64,000 nt of DNA from an uncultured Lachnospiraceae bacterium. GTDB lineage: Bacteria > Bacillota > Clostridia > Lachnospirales > Lachnospiraceae. The position numbers were made by a program, and so were the translations under genes. Shown here one piece after another: positions 53,085-63,091 of this stretch. The DNA lies in contig CAJUGJ010000013.1 of assembly GCA_910586015.1 (NCBI GenBank), forward strand, positions 1 through 64,000, given 5' to 3'. The notes beneath the pieces are model-generated. The model saw only the letters and a program-made list of their open reading frames with translations, searched no databases and was not told where the DNA came from. The stretch's first letter is position 1. Each line of letters opens with the position of its first letter.

Positions 53085-54776
53085 GTGGCTTTGAAACAAA
53101 TAGATGCAAAGCTTTTTCAAAAAATGTTTCTTGGTGGAGCGTTAAGCATCGAGGCAAGGAAAGAAGAGATCAATGAACTGAATGTATTTCCAGTACCAGA
53201 TGGGGATACTGGAACAAATATGACGCTGACAATTATGGCAGCAGCAAAAGAAGTTAGTCAGTTAGAAGAACCAACGATGGAAACTTTAGCAAAGGCAATT
53301 TCCAGTGGTTCACTACGTGGTGCAAGAGGAAATTCAGGGGTTATTTTATCTCAATTATTCCGTGGATTTACGAAAGAAGTTAAAAATTGTACTGTAATTG
53401 ATGTTACTGTTATGGCAACAGCTTTAGGTAAGGCAGTAGAAACAGCATATAAAGCAGTTATGAAACCAAAGGAGGGTACAATTTTAACAGTAGCAAGAGG
53501 AGGTGCAGAAAAAGCCGCTGAACTTGCAATGGAAACAGACGATCTGGAATATTTTTGTGCTGAGATCTTAAAGCATATGGAAGCAGTCTTAGAAAAAACG
53601 CCAGATCTTTTGCCAGTATTAAAAGAAGCAGGAGTAGTAGATTCGGGTGGACAAGGACTTTTAGTAGTATTACAAGGTGCTTATGATGTTATGCTTGGCA
53701 AACAAGTACAGTTTGAAGAAGGAATTAGTCCAATAAAAAAGAAAGCTTCTACTACAGTTTCTACAGAACAAATTGAAACTTCAGAAATTAAATTTGGTTA
53801 TTGTACAGAATTTATCATTATGTTAGAAAAACAGTATGATGCTGAAACAGAAAGAGAATTTAAGTCCTATTTAGAGTCACTGGGAGATTCTATTGTTGTA
53901 GTTTCAGATGAAGATATCGTCAAGGTTCACGTACATACCAATGATCCTGGACTGGCTATTCAGAGAGCATTGACGTATGGTTCGTTGACCAAGATGAAGA
54001 TCGACAATATGAGAGAAGAACATCATGAAAAAGTAATCAAAGAGGCAGAACGACAGGCAGCAAGAAAAAAGGAAGATGTACCACAAAGAAAAGAAGAAAA
54101 GATTGAAGTACCAAGAAAACCAGTAGGATTTGTAGCAGTTTCTATTGGAGAGGGCATGAATGAGATTTTTAAAGGACTGGGCGTAGATTATTTAATTGAA
54201 GGCGGTCAGACTATGAATCCAAGTACAGAAGATATGCTCACAGCAATCGAACAGGTCAATGCGGATACCATTTTTATTTTCCCTAACAATAGTAATATAA
54301 TTTTGGCAGCAGAACAGGCAAAGAAGCTGACAAAAGATAAACAGATTATAGTTATTCCATCTAGGACTGTACCACAGGGAATTACAGCATTAATTAATTA
54401 TGTATTTGATAAGCCAGCACAAGAAAATGAAAAACATATGACAGAAGAGATGAAGCATGTCAAAACTGGACAAGTAACGTATGCCGTACGTGATACTAAC
54501 ATCGACGGAAAAGAAATTAAGCAAGGGGATATCATGGGGCTAAATGATAAGACAATTCTTGTAGTTGGAGAAAAGCCTAAAGATACAGCATATGATTTGC
54601 TCTGTCAGATGATAGAACAGGAAGATGAGTTAGTTAGTATTTATTATGGAAAAGAAACAGAAGAAGAGGAAGCTTCACAACTGGCAGATAAAATTTCCAA
54701 AGAGTATCCTCATGTGGATGTTGAAATCCATATGGGTGGACAGCCGATTTATTACTATATTATATCTGTAGAATAG
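53085..54776 (+). CDS. fakA: DAK2-domain protein, fatty acid kinase FakA / YloV-like
   Basis: A 563-residue protein. The N-terminal DAK2/DhaL domain (about 1-200) has PDGDTGTNMTLTI (metal- and ATP-binding aspartates) and GARGNSGVILSQLFRGF. The middle and C-terminal EDD/DegV-contact regions (about 230-560) include SIGEGMNEIFKGLGVD and FPNNSNIILAAEQ. With a FakB/DegV partner it phosphorylates exogenous fatty acids. It starts at GTG 53085 with AGGAGG at 53071-53076. No fakB gene is in the window. Confidence 0.92.
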   Translation: MALKQIDAKLFQKMFLGGALSIEARKEEINELNVFPVPDGDTGTNMTLTIMAAAKEVSQLEEPTMETLAKAISSGSLRGARGNSGVILSQLFRGFTKEVKNCTVIDVTVMATALGKAVETAYKAVMKPKEGTILTVARGGAEKAAELAMETDDLEYFCAEILKHMEAVLEKTPDLLPVLKEAGVVDSGGQGLLVVLQGAYDVMLGKQVQFEEGISPIKKKASTTVSTEQIETSEIKFGYCTEFIIMLEKQYDAETEREFKSYLESLGDSIVVVSDEDIVKVHVHTNDPGLAIQRALTYGSLTKMKIDNMREEHHEKVIKEAERQAARKKEDVPQRKEEKIEVPRKPVGFVAVSIGEGMNEIFKGLGVDYLIEGGQTMNPSTEDMLTAIEQVNADTIFIFPNNSNIILAAEQAKKLTKDKQIIVIPSRTVPQGITALINYVFDKPAQENEKHMTEEMKHVKTGQVTYAVRDTNIDGKEIKQGDIMGLNDKTILVVGEKPKDTAYDLLCQMIEQEDELVSIYYGKETEEEEASQLADKISKEYPHVDVEIHMGGQPIYYYIISVE

Positions 54777-54858
54777 AAGAAATAAGGGAAAATATGCTTT
54801 GGTTTCCATTATATATGGAGATCAGAGCGTATTTTTTTATGTTGGAAAGGAGGATTTT

Positions 54859-56892
54859 ATGGAACTTTCAGATCCTATAACTCGGATTAAAGGAATTGGA
54901 GAAAAGAAGGCAAAAGATTTTGAAAAAATTGAAATTTATACGATTTTAGAATTATTAGAACATTATCCAGAACGCTATGAAAATTATGAAGAAGCTAAGT
55001 CAATTTCTGATTTGACAGAGGGAGAATTGGTTGCTATTCATGGATGGATTGTGAGTGTAACAGAAGTAAAAAAGGTAAAAAATCTCCAGATAATTTCCTG
55101 CAAAGTACAAGATTCTTCAGGCTCTATTTGGCTGTCATGGTTTAATCAGCCCTATTTAAAAAATATACTTCGCAAAGGATATCGTTTTATTTTTCGTGGA
55201 AAAGTGGTTAATAAAAATACATCTCTTATTATGCAGCAACCAAAAATTTATAAAGAGGAAGAGTATGAAGCACTACTGTATATTTTACAACCAATCTATA
55301 CATTAACAGATGGACTGACAAATCATGCGATCTCAAAGGCAGTAAAACAAGTATTAGATGTAGTAGATCTCTTTGATTTCTTACCAAAACGAGTTCAAAC
55401 GGAATATTCTTTAATTGCAAGAAAAGATGCAGTATCCGAAATTCATTTCCCAAAAAGTTTAAAAACAGCACTAGAGGCAAGAAGACGTCTTGTATTCGAT
55501 GAATTTTTTCTATTTAGTTTAGCATTACGACAATTAAAAGAAACGAAATTAGTTCAAAAAAATAATTTTGTGATGCAGCGACAACCCGATATTGATCGAT
55601 TGATAGAATCACTACCATATGAATTGACGAATGCACAAAAAAAGGTATGGGAAGAAATTTATTCAGATATGACCAAAGAGGGTATGATGAATCGTTTAGT
55701 TCAGGGGGATGTAGGTTCTGGAAAGACTATTTTAGCAATTTTAGCTCTTTTTTTAACTGCTCTAAATGGATGTCAGGGATGTCTTATGGTGCCTACAGAA
55801 GTTTTGGCAAAGCAACATTATGAAGAAATTTATAGGTTATTATCTTCCTATGGAATTGAATGTTGTCTTTTAACTGGTTCAACAACAGCAGCAGTAAAAC
55901 GCAGATTATATCAGCAAATAGAAGACCATGAGGTGGATATTATTATTGGAACACATGCTTTAATTCAAGAAAAAGCAATTTATGATAGACTTGCTTTAGT
56001 TATAACAGACGAACAGCATCGATTCGGAGTAAGACAAAGAGAACGATTAGAGAGAAAAGGAAATCATCCTCATGTATTAGTTATGAGTGCAACTCCAATT
56101 CCACGTACCCTTGCGATTATTTTATATGGAGATTTGGATATCTCTATATTAAATGAATTACCAGCAAATCGACTTCCAATTAAAAATTGTGTCGTGGATA
56201 CCAAATATCGTCAAACAGCATATCAGTTTATAGAACAACAAGTAAAACAAGGACATCAAGCATATGTAATCTGCCCCATGGTAGAAGAAAGTGAAATTAT
56301 GGAAGCAGAAAATGTAATTGCATATACACAACAATTAAAGGAAATATTAAGCGAACAGATCCGAGTAGAATATTTACACGGAAAAATGAAAGCCAGAGAA
56401 AAAGAATCTATTATGGAACGCTTTGCAGGTGGATTGATTCAAGTCTTAGTTTCTACAACAGTAGTAGAAGTTGGAATTAATGTGCCAAATGCTACCGTGA
56501 TGATGATAGAAAACGCAGAACGATTTGGACTTGCACAGTTACATCAGCTTCGAGGTCGTGTTGGAAGAGGAAAATATCAGTCATATTGTATTTTAGTAAG
56601 CAGTTCTACAAAGGAAGAGACGTTAGAACGCCTTGAAATTTTAAATAAATCCAATGACGGTTTTTATATTGCAGAAGAAGATTTAAAATTGCGTGGACCA
56701 GGAGATGTATTCGGAATTCGCCAAAGCGGAGAAATAGTATTTAAATTAGGAGATATTTATCAAGATGCAAAAACATTAAAAGAGGCAAATCAAGCAGCAG
56801 ATACTCTAACAGACGAAGAATATCAATCCGTATTAGAAAATTATCCAGCATTACAGGATCGAATGATACAGTTAGGATCGGGAAAACTTTAA
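54859..56892 (+). CDS. recG: ATP-dependent DNA helicase RecG
   Basis: A 677-residue helicase that remodels stalled forks and Holliday junctions. The wedge OB domain (about 1-230) begins with ITRIKGIGEKKAKDF and has VAIHGWIVSV. Walker A is GDVGSGKTILA (about 285), the DExH box is ITDEQHRFGVRQR (about 384), and SATPIPRTLAI, STTVVEVGINVPNA, QLHQLRGRVGRG and DLKLRGPGDVFGIRQSG follow. ATG 54859 is chosen because AAAGGAGG precedes it. The frame stays open upstream to 54799 but without an SD. Confidence 0.96.
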   Translation: MELSDPITRIKGIGEKKAKDFEKIEIYTILELLEHYPERYENYEEAKSISDLTEGELVAIHGWIVSVTEVKKVKNLQIISCKVQDSSGSIWLSWFNQPYLKNILRKGYRFIFRGKVVNKNTSLIMQQPKIYKEEEYEALLYILQPIYTLTDGLTNHAISKAVKQVLDVVDLFDFLPKRVQTEYSLIARKDAVSEIHFPKSLKTALEARRRLVFDEFFLFSLALRQLKETKLVQKNNFVMQRQPDIDRLIESLPYELTNAQKKVWEEIYSDMTKEGMMNRLVQGDVGSGKTILAILALFLTALNGCQGCLMVPTEVLAKQHYEEIYRLLSSYGIECCLLTGSTTAAVKRRLYQQIEDHEVDIIIGTHALIQEKAIYDRLALVITDEQHRFGVRQRERLERKGNHPHVLVMSATPIPRTLAIILYGDLDISILNELPANRLPIKNCVVDTKYRQTAYQFIEQQVKQGHQAYVICPMVEESEIMEAENVIAYTQQLKEILSEQIRVEYLHGKMKAREKESIMERFAGGLIQVLVSTTVVEVGINVPNATVMMIENAERFGLAQLHQLRGRVGRGKYQSYCILVSSSTKEETLERLEILNKSNDGFYIAEEDLKLRGPGDVFGIRQSGEIVFKLGDIYQDAKTLKEANQAADTLTDEEYQSVLENYPALQDRMIQLGSGKL

Positions 56893-56941
56893 TATTTGGA
56901 TTGAAACAACAATTTTACTTTCCTTTTTCAAAAAAGTGTAG

Positions 56942-56947
56942 TATAAT
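56942..56947 (+). promoter_or_regulatory. Possible -10 box before the AAA+ gene
   Basis: TATAAT at 56942-56947 in the recG-AAA+ gap, with a weak -35 (TTTCCT) 17 bases upstream. The leader to the start at 57037 would be about 80 bases. Confidence 0.35.
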
Positions 56948-57036
56948 CTATTACCATAAAGTTTACATCCAAAAATTGTTCCCGTGGATTAAGTGAAAGA
57001 TTTTTTGTTTGATTTCAAATAATGGGGGAAGAAGTA

Positions 57037-59112
57037 ATGCAGACTGATACAAATCATACCTTGTATTTGGTTGCGAATGAAAATTATCGTATGCTCACAT
57101 GGTATTGCGAACTATTAGAAAAGGAAAATTATTGGGAACAGCCGCAAAAAATATTGGGCTATTCTATTTATGAATTTTTGGAGCTATATACTAATGCACT
57201 ACTTATCAGGTTAGCAGATACTTTAGAAAAGACAGATCAAGAGCATAGAAAATTTATTCTCACAATTATGAAACAAAATCTGCTAAATCTATCAGCAAAA
57301 GAAGAAATTTCTCACAAGACAAAAGAAGAGGCAGAACGAATTTTGAAGGCACCTCCTATTTTATTGCAGTTATGCGGGCTTAGAGATTTTGAAAAAGCAA
57401 CGGGAATTACAGGGCTCTTTTTTGATGCGTTATTAAATTTGATGCTGACATTTGGAAATTTAAATGGAGAAAAAAATGCAGGAGTATCTGCATTTTTAAA
57501 AGAGTTTTATGAAAAGATAAAAGTTTTTTTGTATTATGGAAGTAAGGGAGAGAATCTTTTAGATGAAACCTATCTGTTTTACAAATTATGTAGTGGAGAT
57601 TTCATAAAACATACACAAGGGCTTTCTCTAGCAGGAGAAAGTTTTGATATATATTTAGAAGAAACACTACAATTTAAATGCCGAAAAAATTTAGAACCCG
57701 ATCATAATACTGATCTAAATGAACAAAATTTAGAAGAAGAAATAGAATTAGAACAGCCACAACAGCAGATTTTGCAAGAAGTAGACATACAAGTAGAGCA
57801 GATAGAAGAACAAATTTTACAGGAATCAGAAGTAGAACCAATAGAACAAAAAGACGTAGAAGAAATAATAGAGCCACAACAAAAAGAACAAATACAACAG
57901 ATCTTACAAGAAACAGAATCAGAACAGCCACAACAAATTTTACAACAAGAAATTTTGGAAGAACAGAATTTATTCACAGAACAAGAAGAATTTGTTTTAG
58001 ATTCGGAAATAGATTCTTCTTGTTCTATGCCAAAATCATGGGCAGATCTAAGAACATGGGCGGATGAAAAAGCGGATATCATAGAACAAGAACCAGTTTA
58101 CGAACAAGAGGAAACACATATTGTAGTTCGTTCTCCAAAAAAAGAGGAAGAACAGGCAACGTTAGAACAACTTTTAGAGAAATTAAATCATTTAGTTGGT
58201 TTAAAAGAGGTAAAGAAAGAGATTCGCTCATTAGTTAATTTAATTCAAATTCGTAAGCTTCGTAAGCAATATAATCTTCCAGAAATGGAGATGTCCTATC
58301 ATATGGTATTTACAGGAAATCCGGGAACTGGAAAGACAACAGTAGCACGTTTAGTTGCAGAGATCTATAAAGAACTTGGATTACTCAGTAAAGGAACATT
58401 AGTAGAAACAGATCGTTCTGGTTTAGTTGCAGGTTATATCGGTCAAACTGCTTTAAAAGTCAAAGAAGTGATAGAAAGTGCAATGGGAGGTGTCTTATTT
58501 ATTGATGAAGCCTATTCTCTTTCAAGTAATTTAGGAGTAAATGATTTTGGTGGAGAAGCAATAGATACATTAGTAAAGTTGATGGAAGATAAAAGAGATG
58601 ATCTTGTTGTTATTGCCGCAGGATATACAGAAGAGATGAAGGGATTTTTAAAAGCGAATACAGGACTTGTTTCAAGATTTAATAAATTTATTGAGTTTCA
58701 AGATTATACAAATCAAGAATTAATTGAAATTTTAAATGCTATGGCAGAAGAAGCAGGATTTCATTTAGAAGAAGAAACAGTAGCTATTATTCAAAATTAT
58801 TTAGAAACAAGAAGTTTAGAAGAGGTTGTAAGTTTTGGAAATGCCCGTGGAATCCGAAATATATTTGAAAAACTCGTGGTCAATCAAGCAAATCGAATTG
58901 TTGAATATGAAAAATTGACTTTAGATCAGCTTTCATCTATTACAGCAGAGGATGCTGCCTCTTGGAAAAGAGAAAGTAAAAAGCCTAGAAAAAAAACATC
59001 AACAAAGCCAAAAGTAGAGCGATCAAGAACATCTACAAAGGAAAAGGTAGTAGAAAAACCTAACAAGTGTCTGAAAAAACGGGCAGAAATTCATAAATTA
59101 CAGGATGCTTAA
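57037..59112 (+). CDS. CbxX/SpoVK-type AAA+ ATPase with a Glu/Gln-rich linker
   Basis: A 691-residue protein. Residues about 1-210 are helical and unrecognised. Residues about 220-325 are a low-complexity run built from repeated Glu, Gln, Ile and Leu (QPQQQILQE, EEQILQESE, QQILQETESEQPQQ). The AAA+ domain follows (about 370-650): LVGLKEVKKEIRSL, Walker A GNPGTGKTT, VAGYIGQTALKVKEV, Walker B GVLFIDEAY, VVIAAGYTEEMKGFL and NARGIRNIFEKLV, as in SpoVK. The tail is lysine-rich. ATG 57037 is preferred, as GGGGGAAG just upstream fits. It stops shortly before the next start. Normal SpoVK is about 320 residues, so the N-terminal half is an addition. Confidence 0.82.
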   Translation: MQTDTNHTLYLVANENYRMLTWYCELLEKENYWEQPQKILGYSIYEFLELYTNALLIRLADTLEKTDQEHRKFILTIMKQNLLNLSAKEEISHKTKEEAERILKAPPILLQLCGLRDFEKATGITGLFFDALLNLMLTFGNLNGEKNAGVSAFLKEFYEKIKVFLYYGSKGENLLDETYLFYKLCSGDFIKHTQGLSLAGESFDIYLEETLQFKCRKNLEPDHNTDLNEQNLEEEIELEQPQQQILQEVDIQVEQIEEQILQESEVEPIEQKDVEEIIEPQQKEQIQQILQETESEQPQQILQQEILEEQNLFTEQEEFVLDSEIDSSCSMPKSWADLRTWADEKADIIEQEPVYEQEETHIVVRSPKKEEEQATLEQLLEKLNHLVGLKEVKKEIRSLVNLIQIRKLRKQYNLPEMEMSYHMVFTGNPGTGKTTVARLVAEIYKELGLLSKGTLVETDRSGLVAGYIGQTALKVKEVIESAMGGVLFIDEAYSLSSNLGVNDFGGEAIDTLVKLMEDKRDDLVVIAAGYTEEMKGFLKANTGLVSRFNKFIEFQDYTNQELIEILNAMAEEAGFHLEEETVAIIQNYLETRSLEEVVSFGNARGIRNIFEKLVVNQANRIVEYEKLTLDQLSSITAEDAASWKRESKKPRKKTSTKPKVERSRTSTKEKVVEKPNKCLKKRAEIHKLQDA

Positions 59113-59128
59113 ATTACAGGAGAATTTT

Positions 59129-61207
59129 ATGTTTGGAGTTGTTTTTCTTTTACTTTGTTTTATAACAGGATATTTTATTTGTAAAATTGTATTTCCAAGT
59201 TTGAATGAAGTTACAAAAAAGACGTTTCGTGGAGAAACAATTTTACTTCCAAAATGGTTTATTCAAGTTCCTGCTTGGTTTTTAACAGGAACTCTTATTA
59301 TGACTTGGCTTACATATCTTGTAGGGTATTGTTTCAAAAGTCAAAGAGAGCCTCTTTTTTTTGCAAATTGGATTGTTATGCCAACAATTCTTTTATTTTG
59401 TGTAATCAATATAATAATAGACTGGAAAAAAGGGCAAAAACCAAAAAAATTTTCTTGGAAAGAAAATTTCCCTCAAACATTTGGAGAATGGATATTTGTT
59501 TTTTTAATTGTTTTACTTATTACTCAATTAATATTTTGGACATTTTATATCAAAGAGGAAAAGTTAGGAGTAGGACTTTCCGTATTCAGTGATTTTTCTC
59601 CACACTTAGGAATGATTCGATCTTTTTCTTATGGAAATAATTTTCCAACACAATATGCACATTTTGCAGGAGAAGATATTCGTTATCATTTTATGTTCCA
59701 ATTTTTGGTTGGAAATCTGGAATATTTGGGATTACGACTAGATTTTGCTTTTAATTTACCCAGCATTTTTAGTCTAATAGGAACATTTTTGCTTCTCTAT
59801 GTTTTAGCAGTAAAGCTTACTGGGACAAGAATGGTAGGATATTTAACTGCTCTCTTTTTTGCTTTCCGCAGCTCGCCTACTTTCTTTGTCTTTTTAATAA
59901 ATCAGATTCGAGAAAAGGGAAGTCTGTTTGAAGCAGTTGCAACACTTAAAAATAATATAGAATTTATTGGTATTACTCCTTATGAATCATGGGGACTTTG
60001 GAATCTAAATGTTTATTGTAATCAAAGACATTTAGCATTTAGTTTAATGGCATTACTTTTAGCTCTTTTACTGTTCTTACCTCTTTTATATGAGCAGACA
60101 AAACGATTAAAAACCATAATATCGTCCAATAAAAATCAAGCATCTTCATGGAAAATAAAATTAAAATTTTGGTTTCAAACTTCTTTTTTAACAACACAAA
60201 GTTGGAAAATAAAAGATTTTAAATTAGCTATAGGTGCTGGAATATTGCTTGGGTCAATAGCATTTTTCAATGGGGCAGTATTAATTGCGACACTTTCCAT
60301 TTTATTTGTGATTGCAGCATTTTCTGATCGAAGATTAGAGTTTCTTTGTATGGCAGTGATTGCGACAGGATTTTCTTTTTTACAGTCTGCTTTTTTTGTC
60401 GATGGAAATATAATTTCTCCTTCTTTTTATTTTGGTTTTTTAGCAGAAAAAAAGACAATAGAGGGAGTACTTTCTTACATTTTCCGTCTAACAGGTATTT
60501 TACCATTTGTATTATTGATTAGTTTTTTTATTTTTTGTAAGGGAACAGAACGAGTAATCTTTGTTGCTTTTACAGCTCCATTTATCATGTCATTTACACT
60601 GTCACTTACTATAGATGTTATGGTAAATCATAAAAGTATCATGCTTTCTTTAATGCTTGTTCAAATTTTTGCTGCAGGACAAATTGCAACTTATTTGAAG
60701 AAAAAATTAGTGATTTTTAGGATAATAGCTGTAGTTTTTATCTTTTGTATGACAGCAACAGGTCTTTATGACTATCATACTATACTTGTAAGAAATTCTC
60801 CAAAAAATAATTTGGAGTATGATTTAAACGATGAGCTATTATGTTGGATTCATGAGAATACTACTTCTAAGGATGTCTTTTTGACAGCAAATTATTACTT
60901 AAATAATATGCTACTTGGAGGAGCAATGCTCTATAACGGATGGCCATATTATGCTTGGTCTGCGGGATATGATACAAACTATCGAAGTATGATGGTCCAA
61001 AAAATGTATAGTGCTTCTTCAAAGCAGGAACTATACCAATGGGTAGAACAAGAAAATATCCGTTATATTGTTGTAGATTATGCCAATCGAACCTCTGAAG
61101 ATTATGATTTAAGAGAAGATGTGATTGATATGGCATTTGAAAAAGTATATCAATCAGGAAGTGATGAATGGATGGTTTCGATCTATGATACAAAAAAAAG
61201 AAAATAA
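59129..61207 (+). CDS. Multispanning GT-C-like membrane protein related to DUF2298
   Basis: A 692-residue protein with about 12 membrane segments. FSDFSPHLGMIRSFSYGNNFP after the fourth segment, then GEDIRYHFMFQFLVGNLEYLG, follow the layout of DUF2298/YYY and other GT-C proteins, where an early outer loop holds the catalytic acidic residue. A C-terminal outside part (about 585-692) has NMLLGGAMLYNGWPYYAWSAGYD and a VVDYANRT strand. AGGAG is 7 bases before ATG 59129. It neighbours glf, a polyprenol-type GT2 and a true DUF2298 gene, so a role in transferring lipid-linked sugars outside the cell is likely. Confidence 0.72.
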   Translation: MFGVVFLLLCFITGYFICKIVFPSLNEVTKKTFRGETILLPKWFIQVPAWFLTGTLIMTWLTYLVGYCFKSQREPLFFANWIVMPTILLFCVINIIIDWKKGQKPKKFSWKENFPQTFGEWIFVFLIVLLITQLIFWTFYIKEEKLGVGLSVFSDFSPHLGMIRSFSYGNNFPTQYAHFAGEDIRYHFMFQFLVGNLEYLGLRLDFAFNLPSIFSLIGTFLLLYVLAVKLTGTRMVGYLTALFFAFRSSPTFFVFLINQIREKGSLFEAVATLKNNIEFIGITPYESWGLWNLNVYCNQRHLAFSLMALLLALLLFLPLLYEQTKRLKTIISSNKNQASSWKIKLKFWFQTSFLTTQSWKIKDFKLAIGAGILLGSIAFFNGAVLIATLSILFVIAAFSDRRLEFLCMAVIATGFSFLQSAFFVDGNIISPSFYFGFLAEKKTIEGVLSYIFRLTGILPFVLLISFFIFCKGTERVIFVAFTAPFIMSFTLSLTIDVMVNHKSIMLSLMLVQIFAAGQIATYLKKKLVIFRIIAVVFIFCMTATGLYDYHTILVRNSPKNNLEYDLNDELLCWIHENTTSKDVFLTANYYLNNMLLGGAMLYNGWPYYAWSAGYDTNYRSMMVQKMYSASSKQELYQWVEQENIRYIVVDYANRTSEDYDLREDVIDMAFEKVYQSGSDEWMVSIYDTKKRK

Positions 61208-61261
61208 AAAAATAACTATGCACAAACTATACAGCACAAAAGTGCAGAAATGAGGTTAAAA

Positions 61262-62368
61262 ATGTATTATAAATATGTAATTGTTGGAGCAGGTCTTGCA
61301 GGTCTTACAATAGCAGAACGTATCGCAAATCTTTTAAATGAACAAGTTTTGTTAATTGAAAAAAGGGGACATATTGGCGGAAATATTTATGATTTTTATA
61401 ATGAAGATGGAATTTTAATTCATAAATATGGACCACATATTTTTCATACCAATGATCAAGAGGTATATGAATATCTAAGTACTTTTACAAAGTGGAATGA
61501 TTTTTGGCATCGGGTGTTGAGTTATGTAGATGGAAATTTGATACCAATGCCAATTACAGTAGAAACGATCAATAAACTTTATCATTTGAATTTATCCTGT
61601 GAACAAGTGAAAGACTTTTTAGAATCAAAGGCAGTTTCGATACCAGAAATTCAAACAAGTAAGGATGTGGCATTAAGCAAGGTTGGAGAAGAAATCTATC
61701 AAAAGTTTTTTGAAAACTATACAAAAAAGCAATGGGGAATCGATCCAGCCAATATAGATACTTCTGTTATTTCTAGAATCCCTGTTAGGTACAATCGAGA
61801 TACTAGATATTTTGCAGATAAATATCAGGGAATGCCAAAGTATGGCTATACTAAAATGTGTGAAGCAATGGCATCTCATCCAAATATTCGAATTTTATTA
61901 CAGACAAATTATAAAGAGATACTTTCTGATATTTCTTATGATACTTTGATTTTTACTGGACCAGCAGACGAATTTTATCAGTATAAGTTTGGACATTTGG
62001 CATACCGCAGTCTTAGGTTGGAGTTTGAAACATTTGATAAAGAAAGTTATCAACCAGCTCCAGTTGTGAACTATCCAAATGACTATGATTTTACAAGAAT
62101 TACAGAGTATAAAAAGTTGACTGGACAAGAACATAAAAAAACAACGATAGGAAAAGAATTTCCTTGTGCAGAGGGAGAACCATATTATCCATTTCCTACT
62201 AAAGAGTGTAGACAACAATTTGCTCTTTATCAAAAGGAAATGGAAAAAGAAACAAATGTATTTTTCCTTGGAAGGCTTGCAGAATATCGGTATTATAATA
62301 TGGATGCAGTAGTACGCAGTGCATTAGATCTATTTGAAACGAAAATAAAGAAAGGAACAAACAGATAA
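61262..62368 (+). CDS. glf: UDP-galactopyranose mutase
   Basis: A 368-residue flavoenzyme that converts UDP-galactopyranose to UDP-galactofuranose. The FAD motif is YVIVGAGLAGLTIAERIA, followed by KRGHIGGNIYDF and GPHIFHTND. KQWGIDPANIDTSVISRIPVRYNRD, GYTKMCEAM, FTGPADEFY and LGRLAEYRYYNMDAVV are diagnostic. ATG 61262 is chosen with TGAGG upstream. The in-frame ATG at 61250 overlaps that SD. It implies a galactofuranose-containing surface glycan. Confidence 0.96.
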   Translation: MYYKYVIVGAGLAGLTIAERIANLLNEQVLLIEKRGHIGGNIYDFYNEDGILIHKYGPHIFHTNDQEVYEYLSTFTKWNDFWHRVLSYVDGNLIPMPITVETINKLYHLNLSCEQVKDFLESKAVSIPEIQTSKDVALSKVGEEIYQKFFENYTKKQWGIDPANIDTSVISRIPVRYNRDTRYFADKYQGMPKYGYTKMCEAMASHPNIRILLQTNYKEILSDISYDTLIFTGPADEFYQYKFGHLAYRSLRLEFETFDKESYQPAPVVNYPNDYDFTRITEYKKLTGQEHKKTTIGKEFPCAEGEPYYPFPTKECRQQFALYQKEMEKETNVFFLGRLAEYRYYNMDAVVRSALDLFETKIKKGTNR

Positions 62369-62370
62369 AA

Positions 62371-63081
62371 ATGGAAAAGTTATATATAGTTATACCAGCA
62401 TACAATGAGGAGGAAACAATACAACAAGTAATCAAAGAGTGGTATCCTATTGTAGAAAAAGTAGGAGGGGAAAGCAGATTAGTAATTATTGACGATGGTA
62501 GTAAAGATAGAACTTATCAGATTATAAAAAAGGCAGCAGAACAGTATCCACAGTTAATTCCTTTAACAAAACCAAATAAAGGACATGGTGCAACGGTTCT
62601 CTATGGATATCAATACGCATTAAAAGAAGGAGCAGATTATATTTTTCAAACCGATTCAGATGGACAAACTTTGCCAAAAGAGTTTGGAGCATTTTGGAAA
62701 CGAAGAAAAAAATATGCAATGGTTATTGGACATAGAAAAAATCGTCAAGATGGATTTTCAAGAATAGTTGTAACAAAGACATTAAAGTTAGTATTGTGGC
62801 TGTGTTTTCATGTTACTGTGACAGATGCCAATACTCCGTTTCGTCTTATGAAAGCAGATATTTTACGAGAGAATATTAAATTTGTACCAAAAGATTTCAA
62901 TTTATCCAATGTAGTAATTTCGGTAATTTATGCAAAGAAAAAACTTCCCGTTAAATATTTGCCAATTACATTCCGTCCAAGACAAGGAGGCGTTAATTCA
63001 ATTAATATGAAAAAAATTATAGGAATTGGAAAACAGGCAGTAAAGGATTTTAAACAATTAAATAAATGCCTGAAGTTTTAG
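62371..63081 (+). CDS. GT2 glycosyltransferase, polyprenol-phosphate (DPM1-like) type
   Basis: A 236-residue soluble GT2. YIVIPAYNEEETIQQVI, IIDDGSKDRTYQII, NKGHGATVLYGYQYAL (about 71), TDSDGQTLPKEF (about 90) and FRPRQGGVNSINM (about 206) match the dolichol/polyprenol phosphate sugar synthases. Unlike the CsbB-like protein at 20588 it has no C-terminal membrane segments. It follows glf by 2 bases and precedes a DUF2298 gene, so it may make the lipid-linked donor for that membrane protein. The SD is in the end of glf (AAAGGAAC). Confidence 0.86.
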   Translation: MEKLYIVIPAYNEEETIQQVIKEWYPIVEKVGGESRLVIIDDGSKDRTYQIIKKAAEQYPQLIPLTKPNKGHGATVLYGYQYALKEGADYIFQTDSDGQTLPKEFGAFWKRRKKYAMVIGHRKNRQDGFSRIVVTKTLKLVLWLCFHVTVTDANTPFRLMKADILRENIKFVPKDFNLSNVVISVIYAKKKLPVKYLPITFRPRQGGVNSINMKKIIGIGKQAVKDFKQLNKCLKF

Positions 63082-63091
63082 GGGGATATAA

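Noticed and set aside
57674..58082. Cys- and Ser-rich or Leu/Val-rich reading frames on the - strand
   Set aside because: They are mirror images of the Glu/Gln-rich coding run on the + strand. They have no SD and no conserved features.
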